Source: an uncultured Lachnospiraceae bacterium
GTDB lineage: Bacteria; Bacillota; Clostridia; Lachnospirales; Lachnospiraceae
NCBI GenBank assembly: GCA_910586125.1
Contig: CAJUHP010000004.1
Span: 61,840 to 125,839, forward strand
Reading direction: 5' to 3'
DNA: 64,000 nucleotides
The notes under the pieces were generated by a model that was given only the letters and a program-made list of their open reading frames with translations, was not told where the DNA came from and made no database searches. Within the stretch, counting starts at the first letter, position 1; every line of letters starts with the position of its first letter. Of the stretch, positions 33,570-42,179 are shown piece after piece. Both the position numbers and the translations under genes were made by a program.

Positions 33570-35129
33570 CTAGCGGGACTGGACGGCACCCTGCCCGGCC
33601 ATGCTCCCGGATTCCTCCGCCTTTTTCTGCGCCTCCCCAAAATCCCACATATACTCCGCATCCGTCTCCGTGGCCGCTTTCCACGCCTCTTCCGTCAGCC
33701 CCTCCTGGGCCAGAAGCGTCTGCAAAACGGAGATATCCGCCGACACATCCATGGCGGTATCGGCAAACAGGCTGTCAAACAGCTTTTCAAACGCCTGGTT
33801 AATCGTATCCAGAGACGCTTCGATCTCGGTCTTGGCCGTGGTGATGTTCTCCCCGGCAATCGGCTGCGCGTCAAACTCCCGGTAGGTTTCCACCAGCTTT
33901 AACGTGGTGGGCAGATAGTACTCCTGAAACCGCCGAAGCTCCGGCAGCTTCTCCGGTGTCTTGCGGATCTGCGCATAGATCCGGCCGACCGACTTCTCCA
34001 GCCGGCTGAGCTTCTCGGAAATCTCCACGCCGGGGATCGCGTCGTTGGCCTTTCGGATCGCTGCCAGATAATCCCGGCCGCGCTCCATCGTCTCCCGAAG
34101 CTGCCCCTCTTCCCGGCTCTCCTCCCGTTTTTCTTCCTGTATGTTCTTCTTCGGCTCTACCTCCTGGCTCATCGTCTCATACTGTGTATAGGTCTCGTGA
34201 TCCAGAATAAACAGATTCTGCGCTTTGCTGATATGCCCCTGCGGAAACATGCCCAAGCTGATCATCTTTCTCAGATCTTTGCGGACATATTTTTCCGTTT
34301 TGTGTACAGCCGCTGCCAGGTCCTGAATTTTTACATACTTCTGTCCCCAGATTACATTTACATAGGTGCGGAAACGCTCCAGCCTGGCTCGGTCTCTGGC
34401 GCCCTTGGAGAGCATGAAAATACCGCCGCCGCACAGCGGAGCCACCACAATCCCGCCGACTACTATCAAACCAACCGTTTCTATGCCTTCTACCAGGGCA
34501 AGCGACCCGAACATCAAAGCCATCAAAACACCGACTGCCAACATCACGCTGCCGAATACCGTACACAGCACATTGGATATCACGCCCTTCGGTCTTCTCG
34601 CAATCAGATCCGCCGGTTTTTGAAACGCCTGCTTACTCTGTTCTCTATCCGCCTGAATGTGGGAGTGACGCCATCCGGCCGCCTGGCTCTGCTCCATCTG
34701 CCGGCGCACCGCCTCCGCGCGATGTCTGGCCGCCTCCGTCTGACGCCTGGCCGCTTCTCTGGCTCTGGCTGCGGCCTGTTCCACCTGGCTTCGGATCGCG
34801 CCGGGCTGACCGGCCATTCCTCCTTGGCCTCCCCCGGCTCCTCCCTGACCGGCAAAACCGCCTCTGCCGCCCGCCCGCGCGCCCTGCCCCTGCTGGCCGG
34901 CAAAACCATATCGGTGGCCTCCTGTCTGGTTATGACCGCCCGGTGCTCTTTGATTCTCTCTTTGGTCTCCTTTATCTCCCTCCGAAAAAGCGCTCCGGAT
35001 CTCCTCCAGCGCTTCATTCACCGAATCCTTAATCTGATGATTTAAATCCGCAAAATCCATACTGGTGATTGCGTCCTGCACAACAGTACGTATCTCTTTT
35101 CCTATGTCGTTGATCTCTTTTCTGTACAT
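33570..35129 (-). CDS. XpaC-like protein (5-bromo-4-chloroindolyl phosphate hydrolysis family)
   Basis: A protein of about 519 residues from the ATG at 35129 (AGGAG five bases upstream). An N-terminal helical part is followed by a Gly/Gln/Arg-rich low-complexity stretch at about residues 60-110, an Ala/Arg-rich helix to about 150, two close membrane helices at about 185-245, then a soluble helical region containing DYLAAIRKANDAIPGVEISEKL and YLPTTLKLVETYREFD, the XpaC family core. XpaC was named after a phosphatase assay, but no catalytic site is established. The low-complexity insert is unusual for the family. Linked to telA. Confidence 0.87.
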   Translation of the reverse strand: MYRKEINDIGKEIRTVVQDAITSMDFADLNHQIKDSVNEALEEIRSAFSEGDKGDQRENQRAPGGHNQTGGHRYGFAGQQGQGARAGGRGGFAGQGGAGGGQGGMAGQPGAIRSQVEQAAARAREAARRQTEAARHRAEAVRRQMEQSQAAGWRHSHIQADREQSKQAFQKPADLIARRPKGVISNVLCTVFGSVMLAVGVLMALMFGSLALVEGIETVGLIVVGGIVVAPLCGGGIFMLSKGARDRARLERFRTYVNVIWGQKYVKIQDLAAAVHKTEKYVRKDLRKMISLGMFPQGHISKAQNLFILDHETYTQYETMSQEVEPKKNIQEEKREESREEGQLRETMERGRDYLAAIRKANDAIPGVEISEKLSRLEKSVGRIYAQIRKTPEKLPELRRFQEYYLPTTLKLVETYREFDAQPIAGENITTAKTEIEASLDTINQAFEKLFDSLFADTAMDVSADISVLQTLLAQEGLTEEAWKAATETDAEYMWDFGEAQKKAEESGSMAGQGAVQSR

Positions 35130-35328
35130 GGCGGCTCCTGAATGCATAAACAGCGGAATCGGATTCCGCAGGATTTTGTAAATTCTGCTATATCAGACAG
35201 TATACCACTCTTTTGCTTTTGGTGCTATCCTTTTCTTTCATATACAAAAAATCTTAAGAATCCTGACAGAGTTATCCCATCTCTTCTGTGAGGCATCACA
35301 GACGGCAAGACAGGGGCGGATGACCTTT

Positions 35329-37425
35329 TTACTGCGGCCGGCGGCGCGGCGCGCGGGAACGGGATTTGGTCTGACCGGAGCGATAGCCATGCCTGCCTGG
35401 TCCCGCAAAACGGGAGGCATCTTTTGCCCCGCCGTCATGGGAGGCCCGGCCGCCTGGACGAAAGGAGGCGCTGCGGCTGTCCGTATGAAATACCGAGCCG
35501 CCCCGCCGGCTGCCGAAACAGTCGCCGCAGATACCAAACGGCGTGTTCCACGGCAGAATTTTGCCGCAGAGCCGGCACCGGCGGCGATAGTTCTGCAGAT
35601 CCTTGGCAATCGCGCTGTCGATGGCGGCGGCCAGGCGGTCTTTTTCCATTGTCACCCGCTCTTCGTCGCAGGGCCGGTCAAAACGGTGGCACATCTGGTA
35701 ATACAGATCGAGTTTTTTACAGGCCAGCTCCATCTGCAGAAGATCCTCCACATCGCAGTCCGGAAACGGTAAAAGCGAATCCCCCGCAAGATATATCCGG
35801 CAGGCTTCCAGCCACTGATTCATCAGCTCCTGGCTTTCGATGTCAAAACCGATGGTGATCATACGGTACAGAATTTCATTGGCTTTCTGGCCCGTCATGC
35901 CGATTCCCGCCCCCCGCAGCGCCTTTAAGAGCGTCAGAGGTTCTTCTGTATCCATCTTGTTGTACTTTTCCGGCACCTGGGCAAAGGACCACATCCGAAT
36001 CAGATCTTCCAGCGCGTAATCCGACTGCAGCAGAGCCTCGGAAAAAGTCAGTCTGGCCTGTGTAATCGTCTCCGGCGCCGTCTCCAGGTTGCGGCGGATC
36101 ACGTCGTTTTGCTCGATGCAGGTCACAAAGCCCTCGTCATACATGCCCAGGCGGCCGGCCCGACCCGCAATTTGTCTGGTTTCCGACGGCTCCAGAAGCC
36201 GGCGCTGCCTGCCGTCGTACTTCACGATATCCATAAACACAATCCGCCGGATCGGCAGATTCATCCCCATACCCACCGCGTCGGTCGTCACCAGCACGCG
36301 GGATTCTCCGTCCAAAAAACGGCGCACCTGCCTCTTGCGGGCCGCGTAGGGCAGCGCGCCGTAAATCACGCTGGCCGTAATGCCCGCCCTGCGAAGCTCC
36401 GCCGCCACGGACAGCACCGTTTTGCGGGAAAAAACCACCAAAGCATCGCCGTCCCGTATATCCTGCGGAAAACGGTAGGGCTTGTCCACATAAGTCAGAG
36501 GAATTTTTCTGCGGTGCCGGACAATCTCACAGGTGTCTCGGCAGTCCGCAATCAAAGCTTTGACGATATGCTCGGCTTCCGGCGCCATACAGACATGAAC
36601 CCGTTCTGCACGCACGCCCAGGATCGCCCGCGTCCAGGCGGCGCCCCGCCCCGGATCCGCGATCATCTGGCATTCGTCGATCACCGCCACTTCATAGGGA
36701 TGGCTGACGTCCAGTTTTTCTACCGTGGCGGACAGAACCGTGGCGGAATGGAGAATATCCTCTTCCTCTCCGGTCAGAAGAGAACAGAAAATCCCTTCCT
36801 CCAGCATACGTTCTTGTACTTCCATCGCAAGAAGGCGCAGAGGAGCCAGGTAAACACCGCTTCGCGCCTGCTTTAAATCCGACAGCGCCTCGTAGGTTTT
36901 CCCCGTGTTGGTGGCTCCCACATGGAGAATAAAGTGCCGCTTTTTCTCTCTGGCCAGCGGGTACTCGGTCGCCGGAGCATCCGGGATCGCCTCTTTTACC
37001 TTCGTCAGAATCTGCGATTCTATGTACCGGGTCCGGTACGCTTTCACCGGCGGCAGAATCAGCATTTCTTTTCTGCTGTGATAAAAACAGGCAAAAAGCT
37101 CCTCCAGGGCAGGCTTGTCCTCCTCCAGCCGGTCATATGCGCCGTAACGCATCTCCGCCAGACGGCCGCACACGGCGAGAACCTGGGGCAAAGCCACCAC
37201 AACCTGCGCCTCATAGAGATGCCTCTGTTTGCAGTCCTTCAAAACCGGTACCAGATGAATCAGTTCCGACACCAGCGTCTCGTCTTTGATGCGTTTCTGT
37301 CTGCCGTGGCGCAGCACAGTCTGAATTTTCTGCTGTAAATCTTTCAGAGAGTCATGGCAGGTACGGGCCGGCATCTCCTGTAAAATATCCTGATACAGTT
37401 TTGAAAGTTCCTGTTTTGTCATCAT
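35329..37425 (-). CDS. SUV3-like RNA helicase with zinc ribbon and basic tail
   Basis: The protein has 698 residues. The helicase core is of the SUV3 type: motif I HVGATNTGKTYEAL, motif II AVIDECQM, motif III-like VCMAPEA, motif VI RQIAGRAGRLG, and the family's VTTDAVGMGMNLPI. After the core come a helical part and a CxxC...CxxC zinc-ribbon (CRLCGK, CGDCFG), ending in an Arg/Gly/Ser-rich tail that may bind RNA. SUV3 homologues are best known from mitochondria and proteobacteria, and the bacterial ones are little studied. The ATG overlaps the stop of the alcohol dehydrogenase as TGATG. Confidence 0.85.
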   Translation of the reverse strand: MMTKQELSKLYQDILQEMPARTCHDSLKDLQQKIQTVLRHGRQKRIKDETLVSELIHLVPVLKDCKQRHLYEAQVVVALPQVLAVCGRLAEMRYGAYDRLEEDKPALEELFACFYHSRKEMLILPPVKAYRTRYIESQILTKVKEAIPDAPATEYPLAREKKRHFILHVGATNTGKTYEALSDLKQARSGVYLAPLRLLAMEVQERMLEEGIFCSLLTGEEEDILHSATVLSATVEKLDVSHPYEVAVIDECQMIADPGRGAAWTRAILGVRAERVHVCMAPEAEHIVKALIADCRDTCEIVRHRRKIPLTYVDKPYRFPQDIRDGDALVVFSRKTVLSVAAELRRAGITASVIYGALPYAARKRQVRRFLDGESRVLVTTDAVGMGMNLPIRRIVFMDIVKYDGRQRRLLEPSETRQIAGRAGRLGMYDEGFVTCIEQNDVIRRNLETAPETITQARLTFSEALLQSDYALEDLIRMWSFAQVPEKYNKMDTEEPLTLLKALRGAGIGMTGQKANEILYRMITIGFDIESQELMNQWLEACRIYLAGDSLLPFPDCDVEDLLQMELACKKLDLYYQMCHRFDRPCDEERVTMEKDRLAAAIDSAIAKDLQNYRRRCRLCGKILPWNTPFGICGDCFGSRRGGSVFHTDSRSASFRPGGRASHDGGAKDASRFAGPGRHGYRSGQTKSRSRAPRRRPQ

Positions 37426-38606
37426 CAATTATTCGCCGCCTTATAGATTTCATAGAGTTCCGGCTCGTCCAGCACTTTAAATACGCCGACCTTTCGGGTT
37501 TTCTGATAGGTGCAGCCCAGAGCCAGAGCCCGCAGCACCTCGTCCTCCTGAATGCCGATACCCAGCGTGGAAAAATTCGTGGGCATGCCGATGGAAGAAA
37601 AGTATTCCTCCGTGGCGTGAATGCCGGCGATCGCCGCCGACTCTTCACTGGACCCGCGCAGCCCCCAAACATTGGCCGCAAAACGTGCAAAACGGTTGAC
37701 ATCCGTCTTATACACAAACCGGGCCCATGAGCCCCAGACCGCAGACAAGCTGGCGCCGTGCGCGACGTCAAAGCGGGCCGACAGTTCGTGGCCAAGCTGA
37801 TGCGTCGAAAAATCCTTCTGACCTCCCAGCCCGGTCAGACCGTTGTGAGAAAGGCTGCCGCACCACATCAGCTCGCTCATGGCGTTGTAGTCATGGCTGT
37901 TTTTCACGGCGATCGCTCCGTTGTGGATCACAGTGCGAAGCAGAGCCTCCGCGATCTCATCGGTCAGTTGATTGGCCGTATCCGGATTAAAATACCGGTC
38001 CATCGTGTGCATCATGATATCCACCACGCCGCAGGCCACCTGGTATGACGGAAGCGTGTAGGTCAGCTCCGGATTCAGCACGGAAAATACCGGGCGGAAA
38101 AAGGGCGTATTCAGTCCCTTCTTCTCCCCCTTCTCCAAATTGGTCAGCACGCCCGAATCGCTCATCTCGCTTCCGGAAGCCGAGATCGTCAAAACCACGC
38201 CCACCGGCAAAGTCTTCGTCACCGTTTCCTCGCGCGTCCAGAATTTCCAGATATCCGTGTCTGGGCTGGCGGCTCCGACGGCAATCGCTTTACAGGTGTC
38301 GATCACACTGCCGCCTCCGGCCGCCAGGATAAAGTCCGCCCCAAAATCCAGCGCTTTCTTTACTCCCTCTCTGGCAAAATCCAGATAAGGATTCGGATGG
38401 ACGCCGCCCAACGTCTCACAGGCAAGGCCCGCCGCCTCCATCTGCCCGGTCAGGCGATCCAGCAGACCGCTTCTCGCTGCGCTCCCGCCCCCATAGACCA
38501 GCAGAACACGGCTGCCGCCGTATTTGCAAATCAGAGACGCGCACTGAGATTCTGAATCCTTTCCGAATACGATCTCGGTCGGAATGTGATATGTGAAACT
38601 GTTCAT
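37425..38606 (-). CDS. Iron-containing alcohol dehydrogenase (BdhA/YqhD-like)
   Basis: A 393-residue group III dehydrogenase with GGGSVIDTCKAIA (NAD(P) loop), the SGSEMSDSGVLTN region and metal ligands in DIMMHTMDRY, STHQLGHEL and DVAHGASLSAVW. This pattern is that of NADH- or NADPH-dependent butanol dehydrogenases and aldehyde reductases, serving fermentation or aldehyde detoxification. It has a promoter 45 bp upstream and AGGAGG. Co-transcribed with the SUV3-like helicase by a TGATG overlap, an odd pairing with no evident link. Confidence 0.93.
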   Translation of the reverse strand: MNSFTYHIPTEIVFGKDSESQCASLICKYGGSRVLLVYGGGSAARSGLLDRLTGQMEAAGLACETLGGVHPNPYLDFAREGVKKALDFGADFILAAGGGSVIDTCKAIAVGAASPDTDIWKFWTREETVTKTLPVGVVLTISASGSEMSDSGVLTNLEKGEKKGLNTPFFRPVFSVLNPELTYTLPSYQVACGVVDIMMHTMDRYFNPDTANQLTDEIAEALLRTVIHNGAIAVKNSHDYNAMSELMWCGSLSHNGLTGLGGQKDFSTHQLGHELSARFDVAHGASLSAVWGSWARFVYKTDVNRFARFAANVWGLRGSSEESAAIAGIHATEEYFSSIGMPTNFSTLGIGIQEDEVLRALALGCTYQKTRKVGVFKVLDEPELYEIYKAANN

Positions 38607-38650
38607 AAATTTTTTTCCTCCTGGTATAATAATCCATGCGTTTCGATTTT

Positions 38651-38679
38651 ATTATACCCCCTGCAGACGTTTCTGTCAT
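38651..38679 (-). promoter_or_regulatory. Promoter of the alcohol dehydrogenase-helicase operon
   Basis: On the minus strand ATGACA (38679-38674), 17-base spacer, TATAAT (38656-38651). Confidence 0.7.
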
Positions 38680-38785
38680 TCATAATATTCTGCTCTGACA
38701 AGAGTATTTCCCAAAAACCGGAGGAAAAAACGCCTTCTCGCATCCGCTCCCGCAAAAAATTTCTCCGAGAACCGTAAGGCAAATA

Positions 38786-40489
38786 TTACGACAAACTGTC
38801 GATCGCGTGATATAAATCGAGGCTTCCCCAACCCCACTCCCGGTTTGGGTATGTCAGATTGGGGTTGCGCCCGGCCCCCTGAATCAGAATTGCCCGGATC
38901 AGATTGTTATTCATAAACGGACGGTTCCGCCGCACCACCCCCCACTCCAGCAGACAGGAGGCCGCACCGGCCGCGATGGCGGCCGCCACGCTGGTGCCGC
39001 TTCGCCGGATATACTGCCCATTTAACCCCGGCCCGTAGACATCCACGCCCGGAGCCGCCAGATCCGGCTTGATTGTACCCAGAGTCGTATAGCCTCTGCC
39101 GGAACGGATATAGATCCCGCTGGTATTGTGGTTGTAAGCGCCCACGGTCAGCAGCCGCTCCGTGGCGGAAGGCACGGTCAGCGTCGTGTCCGGATTGGGG
39201 TCCAAAAAAGAGGTTTCTTCCCGAATAAACCCCTGGCAGGGCAGCCACATGTTAAAGATTCCCGTCACATAGTAGCTGCTGTAGACCCGCACCGTCCACA
39301 CGCCCGGAGCCGGCGTCAGAAAACGCATCACGACTAAAAGACTGTTGGCGCGCACCTCCAAAAAGCGGTAGCTGACATCCACAACCGTACCCTCCAGAGG
39401 AAAACGGATCCGCTGGTTTTCCCCCAGCCTGGCGGGAATCTGCGGCACATAATCACCGCCCGGTGAGAGAATGGATACGGTAAAGCGGTCCGGTACGCGG
39501 GACCACAGCTCCAACTGAAATCCCCGCTCATCCGGCGCCACTCGAATTTCCACATCCCGATAGCCGCCCTCCTGCTCAACCCGCCCTTCGTAGTGATGGC
39601 CCAGGCCGCTCTCATTTCCCGCCGGCGCCACCGCCGATACACCGGGACGCGCCAAAAGCATATCCAACGTCTGGGACAGCGGCGACAGCCCCGTATGACT
39701 GCCCCAGTTAGTACCCATGCTGCACAGCACAACCAACGGCATATCCAGTTCTGTCTTCAGCCGCTGCAGATAGGCCACGGCCAGCATAATATCGTTCTCC
39801 TGGTAGGCCGGCACATTGGGCTGGATCGCGAAAAAATCCCGCAGATACTGCTTCGCCGGCTTCAGCTTTACGATGGCCAGCATACTTTTCGGAGCCGCCC
39901 CGATAAACTGCGCCTCCGGCCGGTCGCTGCCCGCCGCGATCCCGGCCAGAAAGGTTCCATGTCCCTCCGTGTCCCGCGACGGCACCACAGAGAAAGGCGT
40001 CGCAGAGCGCAGCGCCTCATTGATCTGCTCCATCCGGTACTCGGAACCATAGGATAGCCCCGGAGGCAGAGTCCCATCCTGAATCGTCTGATCCCAGATC
40101 GCGGCGATCCGTGTGCTTTTGTCCGGGTTGCAGAAAACCGGATTGCGGTAATCGATTCCTGTGTCGATGATGCCGATCAGCACGCCCTCTCCGGTCAGCC
40201 CCAGCGCCGATTCCCGCACTCTCGCAATCCCGGAAACCGTCAGGCTGGAGCTGTCCTGCGGCGTAAACAGCTTTGGGATAGCCCCGTAAGACAGACTGCC
40301 GTAATTTAAAGGCGTCCACATCGATTTGGGAACATAAAAAGAGAGATACCGGCTGTTTACCGCTTGGCTGCAATAATTCTCCGGTATCATCTCCACTTCT
40401 TCCGGGAAATAATCCTCCAGGATAAAATCCCCATAGTCCTCTGACATAATATTTTCTGTACATTGTCTGCGTTCGGCTTCGCCCGGCAT
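38786..40489 (-). CDS. S8 subtilisin-family peptidase, Csp-like
   Basis: The protein has 567 residues with a complete triad: D109 in IIDTGID, H177 in EGHGTFLAG, and serine in SGTSVAAA near residue 497. Between His and Ser lies a long insert of mostly beta structure, the jellyroll-like insertion typical of the clostridial Csp germination proteases and related S8 proteins. There is no signal peptide; the acidic N terminus of about 90 residues could be a pro-region. It could be a spore-germination protease or one of the common Lachnospiraceae paralogues. ATG with GGGGG six bases upstream; an ATG at 40447 lacks such a site. The clpX gene ends 59 bp upstream. Confidence 0.85.
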   Translation of the reverse strand: MPGEAERRQCTENIMSEDYGDFILEDYFPEEVEMIPENYCSQAVNSRYLSFYVPKSMWTPLNYGSLSYGAIPKLFTPQDSSSLTVSGIARVRESALGLTGEGVLIGIIDTGIDYRNPVFCNPDKSTRIAAIWDQTIQDGTLPPGLSYGSEYRMEQINEALRSATPFSVVPSRDTEGHGTFLAGIAAGSDRPEAQFIGAAPKSMLAIVKLKPAKQYLRDFFAIQPNVPAYQENDIMLAVAYLQRLKTELDMPLVVLCSMGTNWGSHTGLSPLSQTLDMLLARPGVSAVAPAGNESGLGHHYEGRVEQEGGYRDVEIRVAPDERGFQLELWSRVPDRFTVSILSPGGDYVPQIPARLGENQRIRFPLEGTVVDVSYRFLEVRANSLLVVMRFLTPAPGVWTVRVYSSYYVTGIFNMWLPCQGFIREETSFLDPNPDTTLTVPSATERLLTVGAYNHNTSGIYIRSGRGYTTLGTIKPDLAAPGVDVYGPGLNGQYIRRSGTSVAAAIAAGAASCLLEWGVVRRNRPFMNNNLIRAILIQGAGRNPNLTYPNREWGWGSLDLYHAIDSLS

Positions 40490-40548
40490 GGCAAACCCCC
40501 GGCATTTTTTCCTAGTATATGCCGCCGCATCTTCAAAAATTCCTGGGA

Positions 40549-41979
40549 TTACGCCGGCTCCATCCCCCGCATGGCAATCCGCGGCCCGCCGGTATGCTCC
40601 AGAAAATCTTTTGTGATCGTAACCGTCCCGATATTGTCATCCTTGGGAATCTCATACATGATATCCATCATATATTCCTCGATGATCGAGCGGAGGGCTC
40701 TGGCTCCTGTCTCCTTCTCCATGGCACGCCTGGCGATCACTTTCAGCGCCTCCTCCTCAAATTCCAGACGGACTTCATCCATGGCCAAAAGCTTCTGATA
40801 CTGACGGATAATGGCGTTGCGCGGCTCCTTTAAGATCCTAAGAAGAAGCTCCTCTGTCAGTGACTCCAAAGCCACGATCACCGGCAGGCGGCCCAAAAAC
40901 TCCGGGATCATGCCGAAGCGGCGCAGATCCTCCGTGGTGGTCTTTGCCAGGATATTCTTATCCTTTTCAAAGGTGTCTTTCAATTCCGCGCCAAAACCGA
41001 TGCCCGCTTTTTCATTGAGCCGCTGTTTAACGATGTCCTCCAGATCCGGAAACGCGCCGCCGCAGATAAACAAAATATTCGCCGTGTTCACCGTCGTCAT
41101 CGGCACCATGGCATTCTTGCTGTTGGAGCCCACCGGCACCTCCACATCAGCGCCCTCGAGCATCTTGAGGAGTTCCTGCTGCACGGACTCACCGCTGACG
41201 TCCCTGGTCGTGGTATTCTTCTTCTTGGCGATCTTGTCGATCTCATCAATATAGACAATCCCTCTCTCAGCCCGTTCCACATCGTTGTCCGCCGCCGCCA
41301 AAAGCTTGGTGATCACGCTCTCGATATCGTCCCCGATATAGCCGGCCTCCGTCAGAGAAGTGGCATCCGCAATGGCCAGCGGCACGTTTAACAGCCGGGC
41401 CAGCGTCTTGACCAGATAGGTCTTGCCGCTGCCGGTCGGACCTAAGAGCAGCAAATTGGATTTCTCAATCTCGATCCCGTCGGAGGGATCGGCCAGCACG
41501 CGCTTATAATGATTGTAGACAGCCACGGAAATCGACTTCTTTGCCTGTTCCTGTCCTACCACAAACTCATCCAACTGCGCTTTCATCTGGTGGGGAGCCG
41601 GAATCTGGCTGCGCTCAAATTTCGGCGCTTCGGCTTCCTCCTTGGCTTTTTTCTTCTTCAGCTTCTGCCGCTTCGGCACCTCGGGGCTGTTCATTCCCAG
41701 CTCGTTCAGATTGATCAGATCCATTCCCATATTGGGGTAGTTTTTTAGTATCTCCTGATAATTTCCCAGCAGATTGCCGCTTTGCAGCGAGTTAAACGCT
41801 TTCTGCATACAGTCGGAACACACGTCCATATTGCCGGGCATACGAATCAGACGGCCTGCCCGGTTCTCCGGACGGCGGCAGATAAAACAGACTTTTTCAT
41901 AGTCGTCGTCTTCCTGCTTGTCTGTCTCTGTTTCTTTTATGTCTTCGCTCTCTTTCGGTTCCTGGTACTCTTCACTCAT
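40549..41979 (-). CDS. clpX: ATP-dependent Clp protease ATP-binding subunit ClpX
   Basis: The 476-residue chain is about 50 residues longer than typical because of an acidic N-terminal extension (1-27) ahead of the zinc-binding domain (C31, C34, C54, C57) and a charged linker. The AAA+ core has GPTGSGKT, the pore loop GYIGDDIE, IVYIDEIDKIA and the ClpP-docking AGIGFG. The pore loop differs slightly from the common GYVGEDVE. No clpP or tig is adjacent, so it might be a second ClpX-like unfoldase in the genome; the IGF loop argues that it still docks ClpP. It has its own promoter at 42056 and two leader hairpins. Confidence 0.93.
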   Translation of the reverse strand: MSEEYQEPKESEDIKETETDKQEDDDYEKVCFICRRPENRAGRLIRMPGNMDVCSDCMQKAFNSLQSGNLLGNYQEILKNYPNMGMDLINLNELGMNSPEVPKRQKLKKKKAKEEAEAPKFERSQIPAPHQMKAQLDEFVVGQEQAKKSISVAVYNHYKRVLADPSDGIEIEKSNLLLLGPTGSGKTYLVKTLARLLNVPLAIADATSLTEAGYIGDDIESVITKLLAAADNDVERAERGIVYIDEIDKIAKKKNTTTRDVSGESVQQELLKMLEGADVEVPVGSNSKNAMVPMTTVNTANILFICGGAFPDLEDIVKQRLNEKAGIGFGAELKDTFEKDKNILAKTTTEDLRRFGMIPEFLGRLPVIVALESLTEELLLRILKEPRNAIIRQYQKLLAMDEVRLEFEEEALKVIARRAMEKETGARALRSIIEEYMMDIMYEIPKDDNIGTVTITKDFLEHTGGPRIAMRGMEPA

Positions 41980-42005
41980 TGTCGTAGTTTTCTCCTTCTC
42001 GCAGA

Positions 42006-42045
42006 ACGGCTGACAGCCGTCTCTTGGTGGCGCGCCAACCGGCGC
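42006..42045 (-). promoter_or_regulatory. Two small hairpins in the clpX leader
   Basis: ACGGCT/AGCCGT (42006-42020, 3-base loop) and GCGCC/GGCGC (42032-42045, 4-base loop) lie between the promoter and the start codon. No CIRCE or CtsR box was recognised. Confidence 0.45.
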
Positions 42046-42055
42046 ATATGTGTTT

Positions 42056-42084
42056 AGTATACAGGACTTTTTGCTCTGTTACAA
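42056..42084 (-). promoter_or_regulatory. Promoter of clpX
   Basis: On the minus strand TTGTAA (42084-42079), 17-base spacer, TATACT (42061-42056). Confidence 0.65.
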
Positions 42085-42110
42085 GTTAAGTTTTTCTAAA
42101 TACCCACAGA

Positions 42111-42138
42111 AAAACCGCCCGGCTGTCCGGACGGCTTT
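42111..42138 (-). terminator. Intrinsic terminator after htrA
   Basis: On the minus strand GCCGTCCGG, loop ACAG, CCGGGCGGT (one G-U pair), then TTTTT, ending 42 bases after the htrA stop. Confidence 0.75.
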
Positions 42139-42179
42139 TCCAGAGAAAAAGGGAAATGAACAATATTTAAACGGGATTT

